Source: Nitrosomonas marina (GTDB lineage Bacteria > Pseudomonadota > Gammaproteobacteria > Burkholderiales > Nitrosomonadaceae). From it: a stretch of 64,000 bases of DNA. The DNA is taken from contig NZ_FOIA01000016.1 in the NCBI RefSeq assembly GCF_900111605.1, positions 28,074 to 92,073 on the forward strand, in the 5' to 3' direction. Below the pieces are notes generated by a model. The model had not been told where the DNA came from, ran no database searches, and worked only from the letters and a program-made list of their open reading frames with translations. The position numbers and the translations under genes are program-made. This document shows, one piece after another, positions 9,201 to 16,734 of the stretch (its first letter is position 1; each line of letters starts with the position of its first letter).

Positions 9201-10508
9201 TTGGTCTATTCCGCCCAAATGCACTACGGCCTCTTCACCATCTGGTCCAACAATCGCATTTGAAGCTGACAGATTTAAATCCGCTTCGCCTTCAATGACA
9301 ACACTGCCATTGGTGCCGGTATCCATTGGCAGACTCAACAGACCAATGGAGTTTGACGCAGTACCTGCACTATTCAGATTTACGTTTTCATAGCCCTGGC
9401 CTGCAACGCCCAGCCCTGTAATGCCTGATGCATTTTGACCAATATTGAGATTTAACAATTGAACATTGTTGATTTCCATCGACACGCTGTTTTCACCTGA
9501 CAGCACTCCCGCTGCATATGAAAACTCAACCGTGCCATCATCATTCGCATTCGTATTTGATAAAGACAGTTGATCAACTGTCGCATCTTGAATATTTCCC
9601 ACTTCTGCACGGTTAACCGCTTCTGAAACGCGCTTGATATTAATAGCAGTCAATCCGCTGGCATCCTGCATATCCAACGCGCGCACCGCACCCCCTTCAG
9701 ATCCATCAGAACCAGAGAATGTCAGATTTGCGGTTTGAATATTATTCAATGTCGGGGTAATCGTTGTGCCACCGTTGTCGTTTGCATTACCCAGGGTTGC
9801 ATTTAATGTTGGATTTGGGCCAACACCAGTCAGTTCATCCTCATCCTGCAGTGCATTAATACGATCATTTCCACCAGGTGTGAAAACCAAACCAGCCAAA
9901 AAGGTATTAGCTGATGCAATATCGGTATCAGCCGTCAGGGTAAAACTTCCAGGAATACCAACACCGGCATTGGCCAGAACCTGGTCAATATCGTCTTGTG
10001 AAATAGGACCTGAACCTGTAATCAGCGGATCATCCAGCACAGCCTGCATGGTCGCCAGATCGGAGCTTGATGCTTCTGCGTTATAGGCCTTGGCCACAGC
10101 CGCTTTGTTTTCCAGCAGTTGCGCCGTTTCGGCAAACTCTGCCGGCAGCTCTGGCTGCATCAGATATACGACTGCCTGGTAGACCAGCGTGCCGATTTCC
10201 GTACCACCATCAATGCCTGCTTCAAAATGATTGATTGCCAGCGTTGCGGGGCTTCCCTCAACGCCATCCGCCGTCAAACCAAAGTTACCGGCCAGTACGG
10301 CAGCCTGTTCTGCTGAAGTGCTTGCAGAACCCATCACACCGTCCGTAAATTCCGTTTTGGTGGTCAGGATATTTAACACTTCAGGAATTGACAAACCATT
10401 ATCGACAGCATTTTCCAGCTGCGCGTTGATCTCCTTTCCTGCAGCAGCGTCAAAAAGCCCTATAACACCTTTCAGAAGTTTAGTTTGGTCTTCACTAGAT
10501 ATAGCCAT
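6252..10508 (-). CDS. Giant S-layer-like beta-strand-repeat surface protein
   Basis: About 1418 aa and very acidic (many N, D, T, A, G). Residues ~1-190 form a helical head (SSEDQTKLLKGVIGLFDAA, NILTTKTEFTDG, VYLMQPELPAEFAETAQLLE) like the N-terminal region of S-layer proteins of the RsaA/DUF4214-like type. A very long beta-strand repeat region follows with scattered Gly/Asp patches (GGEGADTLVAF, TMGAGDDTVIFDD). Residues ~1220-1315 are Calx-beta-like (ISADQDSVDEGNSAVFSV). The C-terminus is hydrophobic (AISLELIGVADPSTVAIEVI), typical of type I secretion signals. I chose the ATG at 10508 because AAGGGAG lies 5-6 nt upstream; a frame-compatible ATG at 10541 lacks one. There is no Sec signal. It probably shares a transcript with the following 969-aa gene, so this may be the main S-layer subunit. 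Confidence 0.8.
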   Translation of the reverse strand: MAISSEDQTKLLKGVIGLFDAAAGKEINAQLENAVDNGLSIPEVLNILTTKTEFTDGVMGSASTSAEQAAVLAGNFGLTADGVEGSPATLAINHFEAGIDGGTEIGTLVYQAVVYLMQPELPAEFAETAQLLENKAAVAKAYNAEASSSDLATMQAVLDDPLITGSGPISQDDIDQVLANAGVGIPGSFTLTADTDIASANTFLAGLVFTPGGNDRINALQDEDELTGVGPNPTLNATLGNANDNGGTTITPTLNNIQTANLTFSGSDGSEGGAVRALDMQDASGLTAINIKRVSEAVNRAEVGNIQDATVDQLSLSNTNANDDGTVEFSYAAGVLSGENSVSMEINNVQLLNLNIGQNASGITGLGVAGQGYENVNLNSAGTASNSIGLLSLPMDTGTNGSVVIEGEADLNLSASNAIVGPDGEEAVVHLGGIDQTQGRLATVDASGMTGALTLNIGPGFVSTGKADTSGVDQDVTIIGSAADDTFYLNDLVQAGDSISGGEGADTLVAFQGGVLGSVTGVETVDVQLYNADVRLDMNQFPDTTTLNVRNISDDSNFNATDPGTDQVARFDNMSAAQAADMHIQHSTTGNGGIVDTTIDARLASVSGNDELLSVSIDEGVNSDKRFNFTVKTNQVGGNGVENVTIIDNDSESNSVELTSFATHKGTITIQGGIAGKFLNFDVDTAAAAGLETDLDEATIAAQEEGGDTYDAAEADDVMAAEAANGLQGLDLISTTGGTANGLGRQDVAALDTQVRVVAGTIDAAEAVGDIIVRVSSTAANTDGGQTITMGAGDDTVIFDDVSPSSTTRGTAGLTNADHVSGGDGVNTLVIDGNGTDIVIQQSEWDNVDGFQNLYLAGNGAGNKYFIQLDNDMIDANGENGDIVHISNDDGSIVTVNPDPNDGIVEGNVDRRVSNNDVRIDATTLSANNHFSYDGEEGTGSTVDRFVLNDANANGGNIIDGGEADISNNVDERDAAGNLVQAGAGIANNDVLEIRNTSTLTTSDLANIKNVGNIVINNDQATTQTLNLTLNNTVVDALVDAGHAATPSQTETLNITANDGQMTDPAGTDLTPIAASVLNINARDLNGAFGLNITGDQSFGGLDNIELTIAYGGAGHVINLGGAQDNPLTAEVEKDTIDINGLDINGSVAFYNDPLTPGGRVYVFTNSTGATTQHAIANFNNVALTLTDTDDNEVTAVQIEPPVGDPVFAISADQDSVDEGNSAVFSVTSANTEAGDTIGYTISGVDADDVDGGELTGTATVDADGNATISIGVAFDGVEEGQETLTVTLDGGASASVTVNDSVEPPVQPVPVTDDITAADGAEVFSLAEDYVGQFEITGFDITEDSIQFDLDPSDNGITTLDALNGFELADENIVAVQQNQITGSTFINLGIDEATGNAISLELIGVADPSTVAIEVI

Positions 10509-11217
10509 GGGAGCTCCCTTGTTAAAAAAATTAAAAAACATTATTTACTTCAATATAGATAGTAAATCACTTGCAAGCTTTTCACTTATCTTTTAAATCC
10601 ATCATTCAGACCTCGGATTTATATCAGCAATATTGCCCTTGTTACTTTTTTATTTAGCTGTTTGTTAAAGCGCTGTAACAATTCTGTAATATGAGATTAC
10701 TATATAGCCAATATTAACCCATAAGCCGAGTCAAGCTGAATTCTGCACAAAACCAGCCTAGTTTGCAAGTAAAATACCCTAGTCGCCATTTTTACTTGTT
10801 GCATCTTTACAACAACCCGGCAAACGTCGACTGATTATCATTTGACAGGCCGACCAAATTAGAAAGCAGTTTATATTTCAAAACTAATTTATTGATTACG
10901 CGTTATAACAATGAACGAGTCACTTCAATCATTCAAACTATCACAATTACGGCACAATCCGAAATGATGGCAATTCAGCCCGCCACACACGGTACGTTGA
11001 CTGTGTTTTTTCCCAAAAACGATTACAACCACTTGATATATAGAATAATTATTAAACCTATTCTCAGAGTAACACCCGGTGGCATTTGAATTTTTATGCA
11101 TTCACACTTCATGTATTAACATAATACCGCAATAAAAAACTGCAACAACAAACCCGCGAACCCCGGTTTCAAATCTGCGATAATTGTTTTTTTCAATTCT
11201 ACCGTTCAATATATCTT
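10509..11217. other. Divergent intergenic region, S-layer-like gene / polysaccharide cluster
   Basis: About 700 AT-rich bases between a highly expressed-looking minus-strand gene and the plus-strand exporter genes. It must hold both promoters, but I cannot point to convincing -35/-10 pairs. No coding signal, repeat or RNA was recognised. Confidence 0.5.
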
Positions 11218-12045
11218 TTGCACCCCGGAAGAAAAATCACAATTCCAGATATATTTCTATGCCTGACGCAGCATTATCAACTGGCGCTGCAAATGATCAG
11301 GCGCGAAATAACCAGCCGTTACCGCGGCTCCATCCTCGGCCTGCTCTGGTCTTTTGTCACGCCATTACTAATGCTGGCCATTTACACATTTGTCTTTAGC
11401 GTGGTATTCAAGGCACGGCTGGAACTTGCAGATGGTACAGACAACAGATTCGAATTTGCAATGGTCCTGTTTGCCGGCCTGATCATATTCAATTTATTCT
11501 CCGAATGCATGACTCGCGCACCTGCACTGATTCTGAACAATGTCAATTATGTCAAGCGCATTATTTTTCCGCTGGAAATTCTGCCCTGGATTACCCTTGG
11601 CGCTGCGCTTTTTCACACTGGCATCAGTTTTCTGGTCCTGTTTGCATTTCTACTATGTATCGGTCAATCCCTTTTCTGGACGGCCCTGCTGCTGCCTGTT
11701 GTCATATTCCCTTTCATACTGTTGACAATGGGGCTGTCCTGGTTCCTTGCATCTATCGGCGTTTTTGTCCGCGACATTAGTCAATTCATCGGTCTTGTTC
11801 TGACCATGCTGTTATTTATGAGCCCCATTTTTTATCCTGCCTCCGCGCTGCCGGAATCAGTCCGCGCCTATCTGTTCCTGAACCCGCTGACATTTATCAT
11901 TGAGCAGACACGCGCGGTTATCCTGTTCGGACAATTACCGGACTGGGCAGGCATGGCCGTTTATTATGCAATCGGTTTTCTGGTTGCGTGGGGTGGCCTG
12001 GCATGGTTTCAGAAAACCCGCAAAGGTTTTGGCGATGTCTTATGA
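11218..12045 (+). CDS. wzm: ABC-2 type polysaccharide exporter permease (Wzm-like)
   Basis: An inner-membrane permease of the ABC-2 family that exports polysaccharide or polyol-phosphate chains across the inner membrane. Residues ~15-35 contain the family's amphipathic entry (LALQMIRREITSRYRGSILG) followed by LLWSFVTPLLMLAIYTFVF, and six hydrophobic segments can be seen. SPIFYPASALPE is the conserved loop before the last two helices, and LNPLTFIIEQTRAVIL is characteristic. The frame opens with TTG at 11218; an internal ATG at 11296 would remove family-conserved sequence, so an upstream non-ATG start is likely but uncertain. It overlaps the ATPase gene by 11 bp, indicating translational coupling. 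At 275 aa it is of normal family length. Confidence 0.88.
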   Translation: MHPGRKITIPDIFLCLTQHYQLALQMIRREITSRYRGSILGLLWSFVTPLLMLAIYTFVFSVVFKARLELADGTDNRFEFAMVLFAGLIIFNLFSECMTRAPALILNNVNYVKRIIFPLEILPWITLGAALFHTGISFLVLFAFLLCIGQSLFWTALLLPVVIFPFILLTMGLSWFLASIGVFVRDISQFIGLVLTMLLFMSPIFYPASALPESVRAYLFLNPLTFIIEQTRAVILFGQLPDWAGMAVYYAIGFLVAWGGLAWFQKTRKGFGDVL

Positions 12046-13354
12046 TACCGGCAGAGAAGCTGCTTCCGGCCCGGCAGCTTCAGAAAAAAATATCGCAGCA
12101 GCGATACAGGCAACAGGCCTGTCCAAATGTTACCAGCTGTACAACACCCCCCGCGACCGGCTTAAACAGTTTTTATGGCGCGGCAGACGGCAGTATTACC
12201 GTGAATTGTGGGCGCTGCAGAATATAGATCTGACAGTATCTCACGGCGAGGTTGTCGGTATTGTAGGCCAGAACGGCTCCGGCAAATCCACATTGCTGCA
12301 GCTGATCTGCGGCACACTCACGCCAACCAGCGGAGAAATCAGTGTTGAAGGCCGCGTTGCTGCTTTGCTGGAACTCGGCGCCGGGTTCAACCCGGAATTT
12401 ACCGGGCGTGAGAACATTTACATGAATGCAGCCATTCTGGGCCTGAGCCAGTCGGAGATAGAAGACCGTATCGATCGTATTATCGATTTTTCAGGCATCC
12501 ACGATTTTATCGACCAGCCTGTCAAAACGTATTCCAGCGGCATGTTTGTGCGCCTGGCTTTTTCAGTTGCGATCAACGTAGACCCTGAAATTCTGGTCAT
12601 TGACGAGGCCTTGTCTGTCGGAGACGGCGCGTTCTCACGCAAATCCTTCAACCGCATCATGCAATTGCGCGACGCCGGCAAAACCATTTTGTTCTGCTCG
12701 CATTCCATGTTTCAGGTCGAGTCATTATGTTCTCGTGCCATCTGGATTGATCAGGGCAGAATGATGGCGGATGATGAAGCAGCCAGGGTTGTCGCTGATT
12801 ACCAGACATTTCTGGACAAAAGCGCGGCAACCCAGAACGGCGGTACCGTCACAATAACACCGCAAGCCGGGAAAACGCCCCCACCGGCAGAACCCGTTCA
12901 GTTTTCACCCGGGCGCGCCCGCCTCAAAACAGTCAGAATACTGGCTGACGGGCGGGATTACAAAAGCACGCCCATCATCAGCGGCCAGTCCACGCTGTCG
13001 GTTCAAATCACATTTTTATCGGACCCGGAGCTGCCATGCCCGAACATCGCCATCACCATCCACAGTATGGATGCGCGCACCATCACCAGCGCAGCAACCT
13101 GGGAAGACCATATCACACCGGTCCGCCAACAGGATGGCACCGGCGGCATCTGCCTGACGATCGATCAGCTGCCCCTGCTGAAAGGCGAATATTTTGTCAG
13201 CGTGCATCTATTGTGCGAGCGCGGCATTCATATTTATGAGTCCGCAAAAGCCATTGCAACTTTTCAGGTTGACCAGGAAGGCCGTTTGCAGGGGTACTTC
13301 AGACTGGCCCACCGCTGGGAAAAAGACACGCACTTTCCACACGACAACCCTTGA
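12035..13354 (+). CDS. wzt: Polysaccharide ABC transporter ATPase with C-terminal carbohydrate-binding domain (Wzt-like)
   Basis: A 439-aa ATPase partner of the upstream permease. Walker A GQNGSGKS is near residue 78, a TYSSGM signature follows, and Walker B reads ILVIDEALSVGD; YQLYNTPRDRLKQF is typical of the Wzt/TagH N-terminus. Residues ~290-439 form an extra beta-rich domain (VQFSPGRARLKTVRILADGR to LPLLKGEYFVSVHLL) of the Wzt C-terminal type, which in known O-antigen systems binds the capped non-reducing end of the glycan before export. The start is the ATG at 12035 inside the end of the permease gene; longer upstream frames overlap the permease and are not used. The presence of this domain predicts that the exported glycan is terminally modified, perhaps by the next gene's product. 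Confidence 0.9.
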   Translation: MSYDTGREAASGPAASEKNIAAAIQATGLSKCYQLYNTPRDRLKQFLWRGRRQYYRELWALQNIDLTVSHGEVVGIVGQNGSGKSTLLQLICGTLTPTSGEISVEGRVAALLELGAGFNPEFTGRENIYMNAAILGLSQSEIEDRIDRIIDFSGIHDFIDQPVKTYSSGMFVRLAFSVAINVDPEILVIDEALSVGDGAFSRKSFNRIMQLRDAGKTILFCSHSMFQVESLCSRAIWIDQGRMMADDEAARVVADYQTFLDKSAATQNGGTVTITPQAGKTPPPAEPVQFSPGRARLKTVRILADGRDYKSTPIISGQSTLSVQITFLSDPELPCPNIAITIHSMDARTITSAATWEDHITPVRQQDGTGGICLTIDQLPLLKGEYFVSVHLLCERGIHIYESAKAIATFQVDQEGRLQGYFRLAHRWEKDTHFPHDNP

Positions 13355-13362
13355 CGGATTTC

Positions 13363-14346
13363 ATGGAAACACTGACAGGCGATCAGCGCGACAAAAAATG
13401 GCAATGCCGCTGGGCTGCGCAGCACGACCAGGACGCGCTGCTCGCACTGTTCAAATCTGCATTCGGCCGCCCCATGCCGGACGGACTCTGGCAATGGAAG
13501 TATGCCTGGCAAAGCAAACCCGGCATGCTGGCTTATACCGACGATGGGATCATTGCCTATTATGGCGGCATGCCCCGTACATTCTGTCTCAATAACAAAG
13601 CTATCAAGGCGGTGCAAATCTGCGATGTCATGGTGGCGCCACAAATGCGCGGCATTCTGACACGCAGAGGTCCGTTTATGCAGACTGCCGATACTTTTCT
13701 GAGCGAGCAGGCGGGCACAGACAAGCCTTTTCGTTTTGCGTTCGGTTTCCCTTCACACCGGCATGCAAAGCTGGGCGAAAAAACCGGATGGTACACACGC
13801 TCGGATACGTTTCTGGAAACCATCTGGCCTGCCAAACGCGTTCGTCCCTATTTATCCGCATGGTTCAAAACCAGACCGCTGAGTCCGCACGATTCAGCCA
13901 CGGTGAATGCGCTCTGGCACATCATGCGATCGACTCTTCCGGATTGTCTGATACCCCGGAAAGATGCCGCTTTCTTCAACTGGCGTTACTACCGGCATCC
14001 GAGTCATACCTATACGACCTATGTCGTTTCGAGACGATGGAAAAGCAAACCAGTGGGTATTTTTACACTACGCGACCATGGCGCCGGTTCCGATATGGAA
14101 CTCATGGACCTGCTTGGGCCGCCTGATATACTGCCAATCCTGCTGAGCACTGCGCTGCGTATCACTAAAGCCGCTGGCCGAAAGCGGTTATTCAGCTGGA
14201 TGACCCCAGCAGTTTTGCAACAACTGCCAGCACCCGAAACCGCACAGGAAATATCCGGCGTATATGTGACACCCGATTACAAGCGAAAGATTGAAGAACA
14301 GCGTCTGCACTGGTGGCTGATGTGCGGGGACACTGATTTTCATTAG
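13363..14346 (+). CDS. GNAT-family acyltransferase in polysaccharide cluster
   Basis: A protein of about 327 aa with a GNAT-like fold of the Acetyltransf_9/Eis-like type. It starts CRWAAQHDQDALLALFKSAF with a WQWKY segment. AVQICDVMVAPQMRGILTRRG resembles the GNAT beta4 plus acyl-CoA pyrophosphate loop (R/Q-x-x-G). FAFGFPSHRHAKLGEKTGW follows, typical of two-GNAT-domain proteins encoded in capsule and exosortase loci. The ATG at 13363 lies 8 bp after the wzt stop; a TTG at 13351 overlaps that stop and is the alternative. Substrate is unknown. By context it may acylate a sugar or glycan terminus or act in precursor synthesis. Confidence 0.65.
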   Translation: METLTGDQRDKKWQCRWAAQHDQDALLALFKSAFGRPMPDGLWQWKYAWQSKPGMLAYTDDGIIAYYGGMPRTFCLNNKAIKAVQICDVMVAPQMRGILTRRGPFMQTADTFLSEQAGTDKPFRFAFGFPSHRHAKLGEKTGWYTRSDTFLETIWPAKRVRPYLSAWFKTRPLSPHDSATVNALWHIMRSTLPDCLIPRKDAAFFNWRYYRHPSHTYTTYVVSRRWKSKPVGIFTLRDHGAGSDMELMDLLGPPDILPILLSTALRITKAAGRKRLFSWMTPAVLQQLPAPETAQEISGVYVTPDYKRKIEEQRLHWWLMCGDTDFH

Positions 14347-14387
14347 CAGGAGCCTGACTAACGGCCCGAAATCTCGATACTTGCTTT

Positions 14388-15440
14388 ATGAATGACATTC
14401 GCCCAACCCGGGGAATCAATATATCGATCGAACTGTTACGTGGCGTCGCCGCCATTATGGTCATGCTGTGTCATTATGCCGTGATACTACAGGGGACTGA
14501 GCGTGGCTGGTTGAATTTTTTCTATACCGGAGTCGATTTTTTTTTCGTCATCAGCGGTTTTGTTTTTGCTCCAACACTGCTTGCACCGGCCCGGGAAAAT
14601 GCAGCGGCATTTGCCACCAGGCGCGTTTTCAGGATCTATCCGCTGTTTTTGGCTGCGATTGTTTTTTACGCCCTATTGCCCCATAAAACCTGGGATAACA
14701 GCATTATTCTGCAGCACGCCCTGTTTCTTCATACCGCTGTTTCCAAAGAAATTGCTTTTTATTACAACCCTGCATTCTGGTCTCTCCCTGTAGAAATGGA
14801 GTTCTACATGCTTATCGCTTTTTGTGTGTTTCTCAGAATACGCAGCACATCCTTTATCATGATATTCCTGTTTGGGTTTTCGCTTCTGACCGGACTCATG
14901 GCACATCAATTCCTGCCAGCCGATTCGCACGCAAAACTGGTACTTTCCCATCATTTGCCAACTATTCTTCCAGAGTTCCTGCTGGGGACACTGGCATTTC
15001 AAATAAGTAGAAAGTGCGCCCAATTGCCGGGCCTGGTTCTTGGCGCCGCAGGCCTGGTCCTGCTATTCATGCTTGGACAGGGTTTTGTTACGCACGGCGA
15101 CACTATGTCTGACCTGACCTATGGTCAGTTTAATCTGTTATGCGCACTGGGTTATCAATGGATCCTCATCGCTGCCGTCGTGCTGTTCAGCCCGGCCCGC
15201 GCCGGTGCTCCTCTCTCACAGCTGGCAAGCGCCCTGGGAAATCTCAGTTATGGTATTTATTTGTTCCACAATGCAATACCGCCTTTATTGAAACACTATT
15301 TTCAACTTGACGGCATGCTTTTGTTTACAAGTTCCACCGTGGGCACTCTTTGTATCGCCGCTGTCATGTACAATATACTGGAAAACCCCGCACGCAACTA
15401 TGGCAGACACTTTGCCCGGCAACTCTATAGACCCGGCTGA
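14388..15440 (+). CDS. Membrane O-acyltransferase, acyltransferase-3 family (OafA/YrhL-like)
   Basis: A 350-aa polytopic inner-membrane protein with about ten hydrophobic segments. The family signature is at the N-terminus: NISIELLRGVAAIMVMLCHY, where the His of the (R/H)xxxHY-type motif is thought to be catalytic, followed by FFYTGVDFFFVISGFVF. FWSLPVEMEFYMLIAF holds the conserved E-x-E/W region, and LSYGIYLFHNAIPPLL is the usual final motif. Members transfer acetyl or other acyl groups to sugars of O-antigen or exopolysaccharide. The ATG at 14388 follows the GNAT gene by 41 bp in the same direction, so both probably belong to one operon that decorates the exported polymer. Confidence 0.88.
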   Translation: MNDIRPTRGINISIELLRGVAAIMVMLCHYAVILQGTERGWLNFFYTGVDFFFVISGFVFAPTLLAPARENAAAFATRRVFRIYPLFLAAIVFYALLPHKTWDNSIILQHALFLHTAVSKEIAFYYNPAFWSLPVEMEFYMLIAFCVFLRIRSTSFIMIFLFGFSLLTGLMAHQFLPADSHAKLVLSHHLPTILPEFLLGTLAFQISRKCAQLPGLVLGAAGLVLLFMLGQGFVTHGDTMSDLTYGQFNLLCALGYQWILIAAVVLFSPARAGAPLSQLASALGNLSYGIYLFHNAIPPLLKHYFQLDGMLLFTSSTVGTLCIAAVMYNILENPARNYGRHFARQLYRPG

Positions 15441-15636
15441 CCGGATTCGCGCAAACAGCAGGAAAACAGCAGACAGCGGTTCATCCATCGGCTCGTTCTT
15501 TAACAATGCGCCGCTTGCCGGGTATATATTCTGGAAGTTATATTTCTACTGCCAGATCACACAATCGCACATGATTGCGATGATCAGTCATTTAAGACTG
15601 CTACCGCTCAACCACTTACTGCCCAGGCTTAAAACT

Positions 15637-16734
15637 ATGATTTCGGTCATTCTCGTCAACTACCACGCTTCCCGTCTCGCGATTAAAGCTGTTGCATCCG
15701 TCATCGATCAGGCGAACATTGAAAAACCCGAGATAATCGTGATTGACAACAGCACGAGTGAATCCGAGCATGCTTTCATGCGCGCACATCTGCCCGACGA
15801 AGTCACTTATATCATCAACCAGCACAATACCGGTTTCGCCCAGGCCTGCAATCAGGCCTACAGCCGTTCCAGCGGCAAATTCATACTGCTGCTGAATCCG
15901 GATGCGCGGCTGCTGCCGGACGCCTTATCACGACTCTCGGATTGCCTGATCAAACACCCGGACGCAGGCGCTGTCGGCCCACGAGTTTACTGGGACGACG
16001 ATTGCCGCTTTTTTATGCCTCCCAGCACATTCCCATCCAACACAGGTTTTTATAAAGAAGCCGTGTCCAGACTGCATCCATATCTGGCCAGTTACCCATC
16101 GTTTGATTTCCGAAAAAAAGCGCTGCAATCATGGACCTGCACTGCACCGATAACCGTGGAAGCATTATCCGGCGGTCATGTACTGCTTCGCCGGGATGCG
16201 ATCGAACAATGCGGCGGCCTGTTTGACGAACGTTTTTTTATGTACTGGGAGGACAGCGATCTCATGCATCGCCTGAAAAAAACAGGATATCGTGTGTATA
16301 TGGAACCAACAGCGGGCTGCCTGCACTATTACGAACATACCAGCACAAAAGATGAACTGATCGCACGGGGATGGCCTGCTTATCTGGACAAGAACCTTGC
16401 CCATACAACAGGCTTCCAGATCGCCAACTGGCTCAATCAGCGATTGCCCCCTGCAGTAGTTCCTGACATTGAACCACTTGCATGCCACGATGAAAAACTG
16501 AGTTTTCCCGTTCCGGCGGAATTAAGTAACGCCTGGCTTCTGGAACTGGGCACAAGGCCGCAGTTCATACCGGCTATCGGTTTGTTTGGCAGCGGCCCTA
16601 CGGCGGAAGTCAGCACGGCGTTATTCAAAAGGCTGCGCGAGAAAACCTACTATGCACGTTTATCCGCGCCCAATTCCAGGCCGGATTTGGTATATTATTG
16701 GCAGTGGCAGGGCTATTCGCCAGACACGCACTAA
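15637..16734 (+). CDS. Family 2 glycosyltransferase (rhamnosyltransferase-like)
   Basis: About 365 aa from the ATG at 15637. The N-terminus is a GT-A fold: MISVILVNYHAS, VIDNSTSE (nucleotide-binding Asp), NTGFAQACNQAYSRSSGKF, LLLNPDARL (DxD-type metal site) and FDERFFMYWEDSDLMHRLKK (ED base/acceptor region). This set is typical of WbbL-like rhamnosyltransferases that act on the cytoplasmic face of the inner membrane. The frame extends upstream to overlap the acyltransferase gene, but residues before ISVILVNY look non-homologous; an ATG at 15571 is an alternative start. The 3' end overlaps the proposed TTG start of the next gene by 37 bp. Sugar specificity cannot be read from sequence. Confidence 0.82.
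   Translation: MISVILVNYHASRLAIKAVASVIDQANIEKPEIIVIDNSTSESEHAFMRAHLPDEVTYIINQHNTGFAQACNQAYSRSSGKFILLLNPDARLLPDALSRLSDCLIKHPDAGAVGPRVYWDDDCRFFMPPSTFPSNTGFYKEAVSRLHPYLASYPSFDFRKKALQSWTCTAPITVEALSGGHVLLRRDAIEQCGGLFDERFFMYWEDSDLMHRLKKTGYRVYMEPTAGCLHYYEHTSTKDELIARGWPAYLDKNLAHTTGFQIANWLNQRLPPAVVPDIEPLACHDEKLSFPVPAELSNAWLLELGTRPQFIPAIGLFGSGPTAEVSTALFKRLREKTYYARLSAPNSRPDLVYYWQWQGYSPDTH

Noticed and set aside
11900..12034. Longer start for the Wzt-like ATPase
   Set aside because: It would overlap the permease gene by ~145 bp. The ATG at 12035 gives the usual short N-terminus before the ATPase fold.
15307..15636. Extension of the GT2 gene upstream to 15307
   Set aside because: It overlaps the acyltransferase coding sequence by 134 bp and the extra residues do not resemble a GT2 N-terminus.
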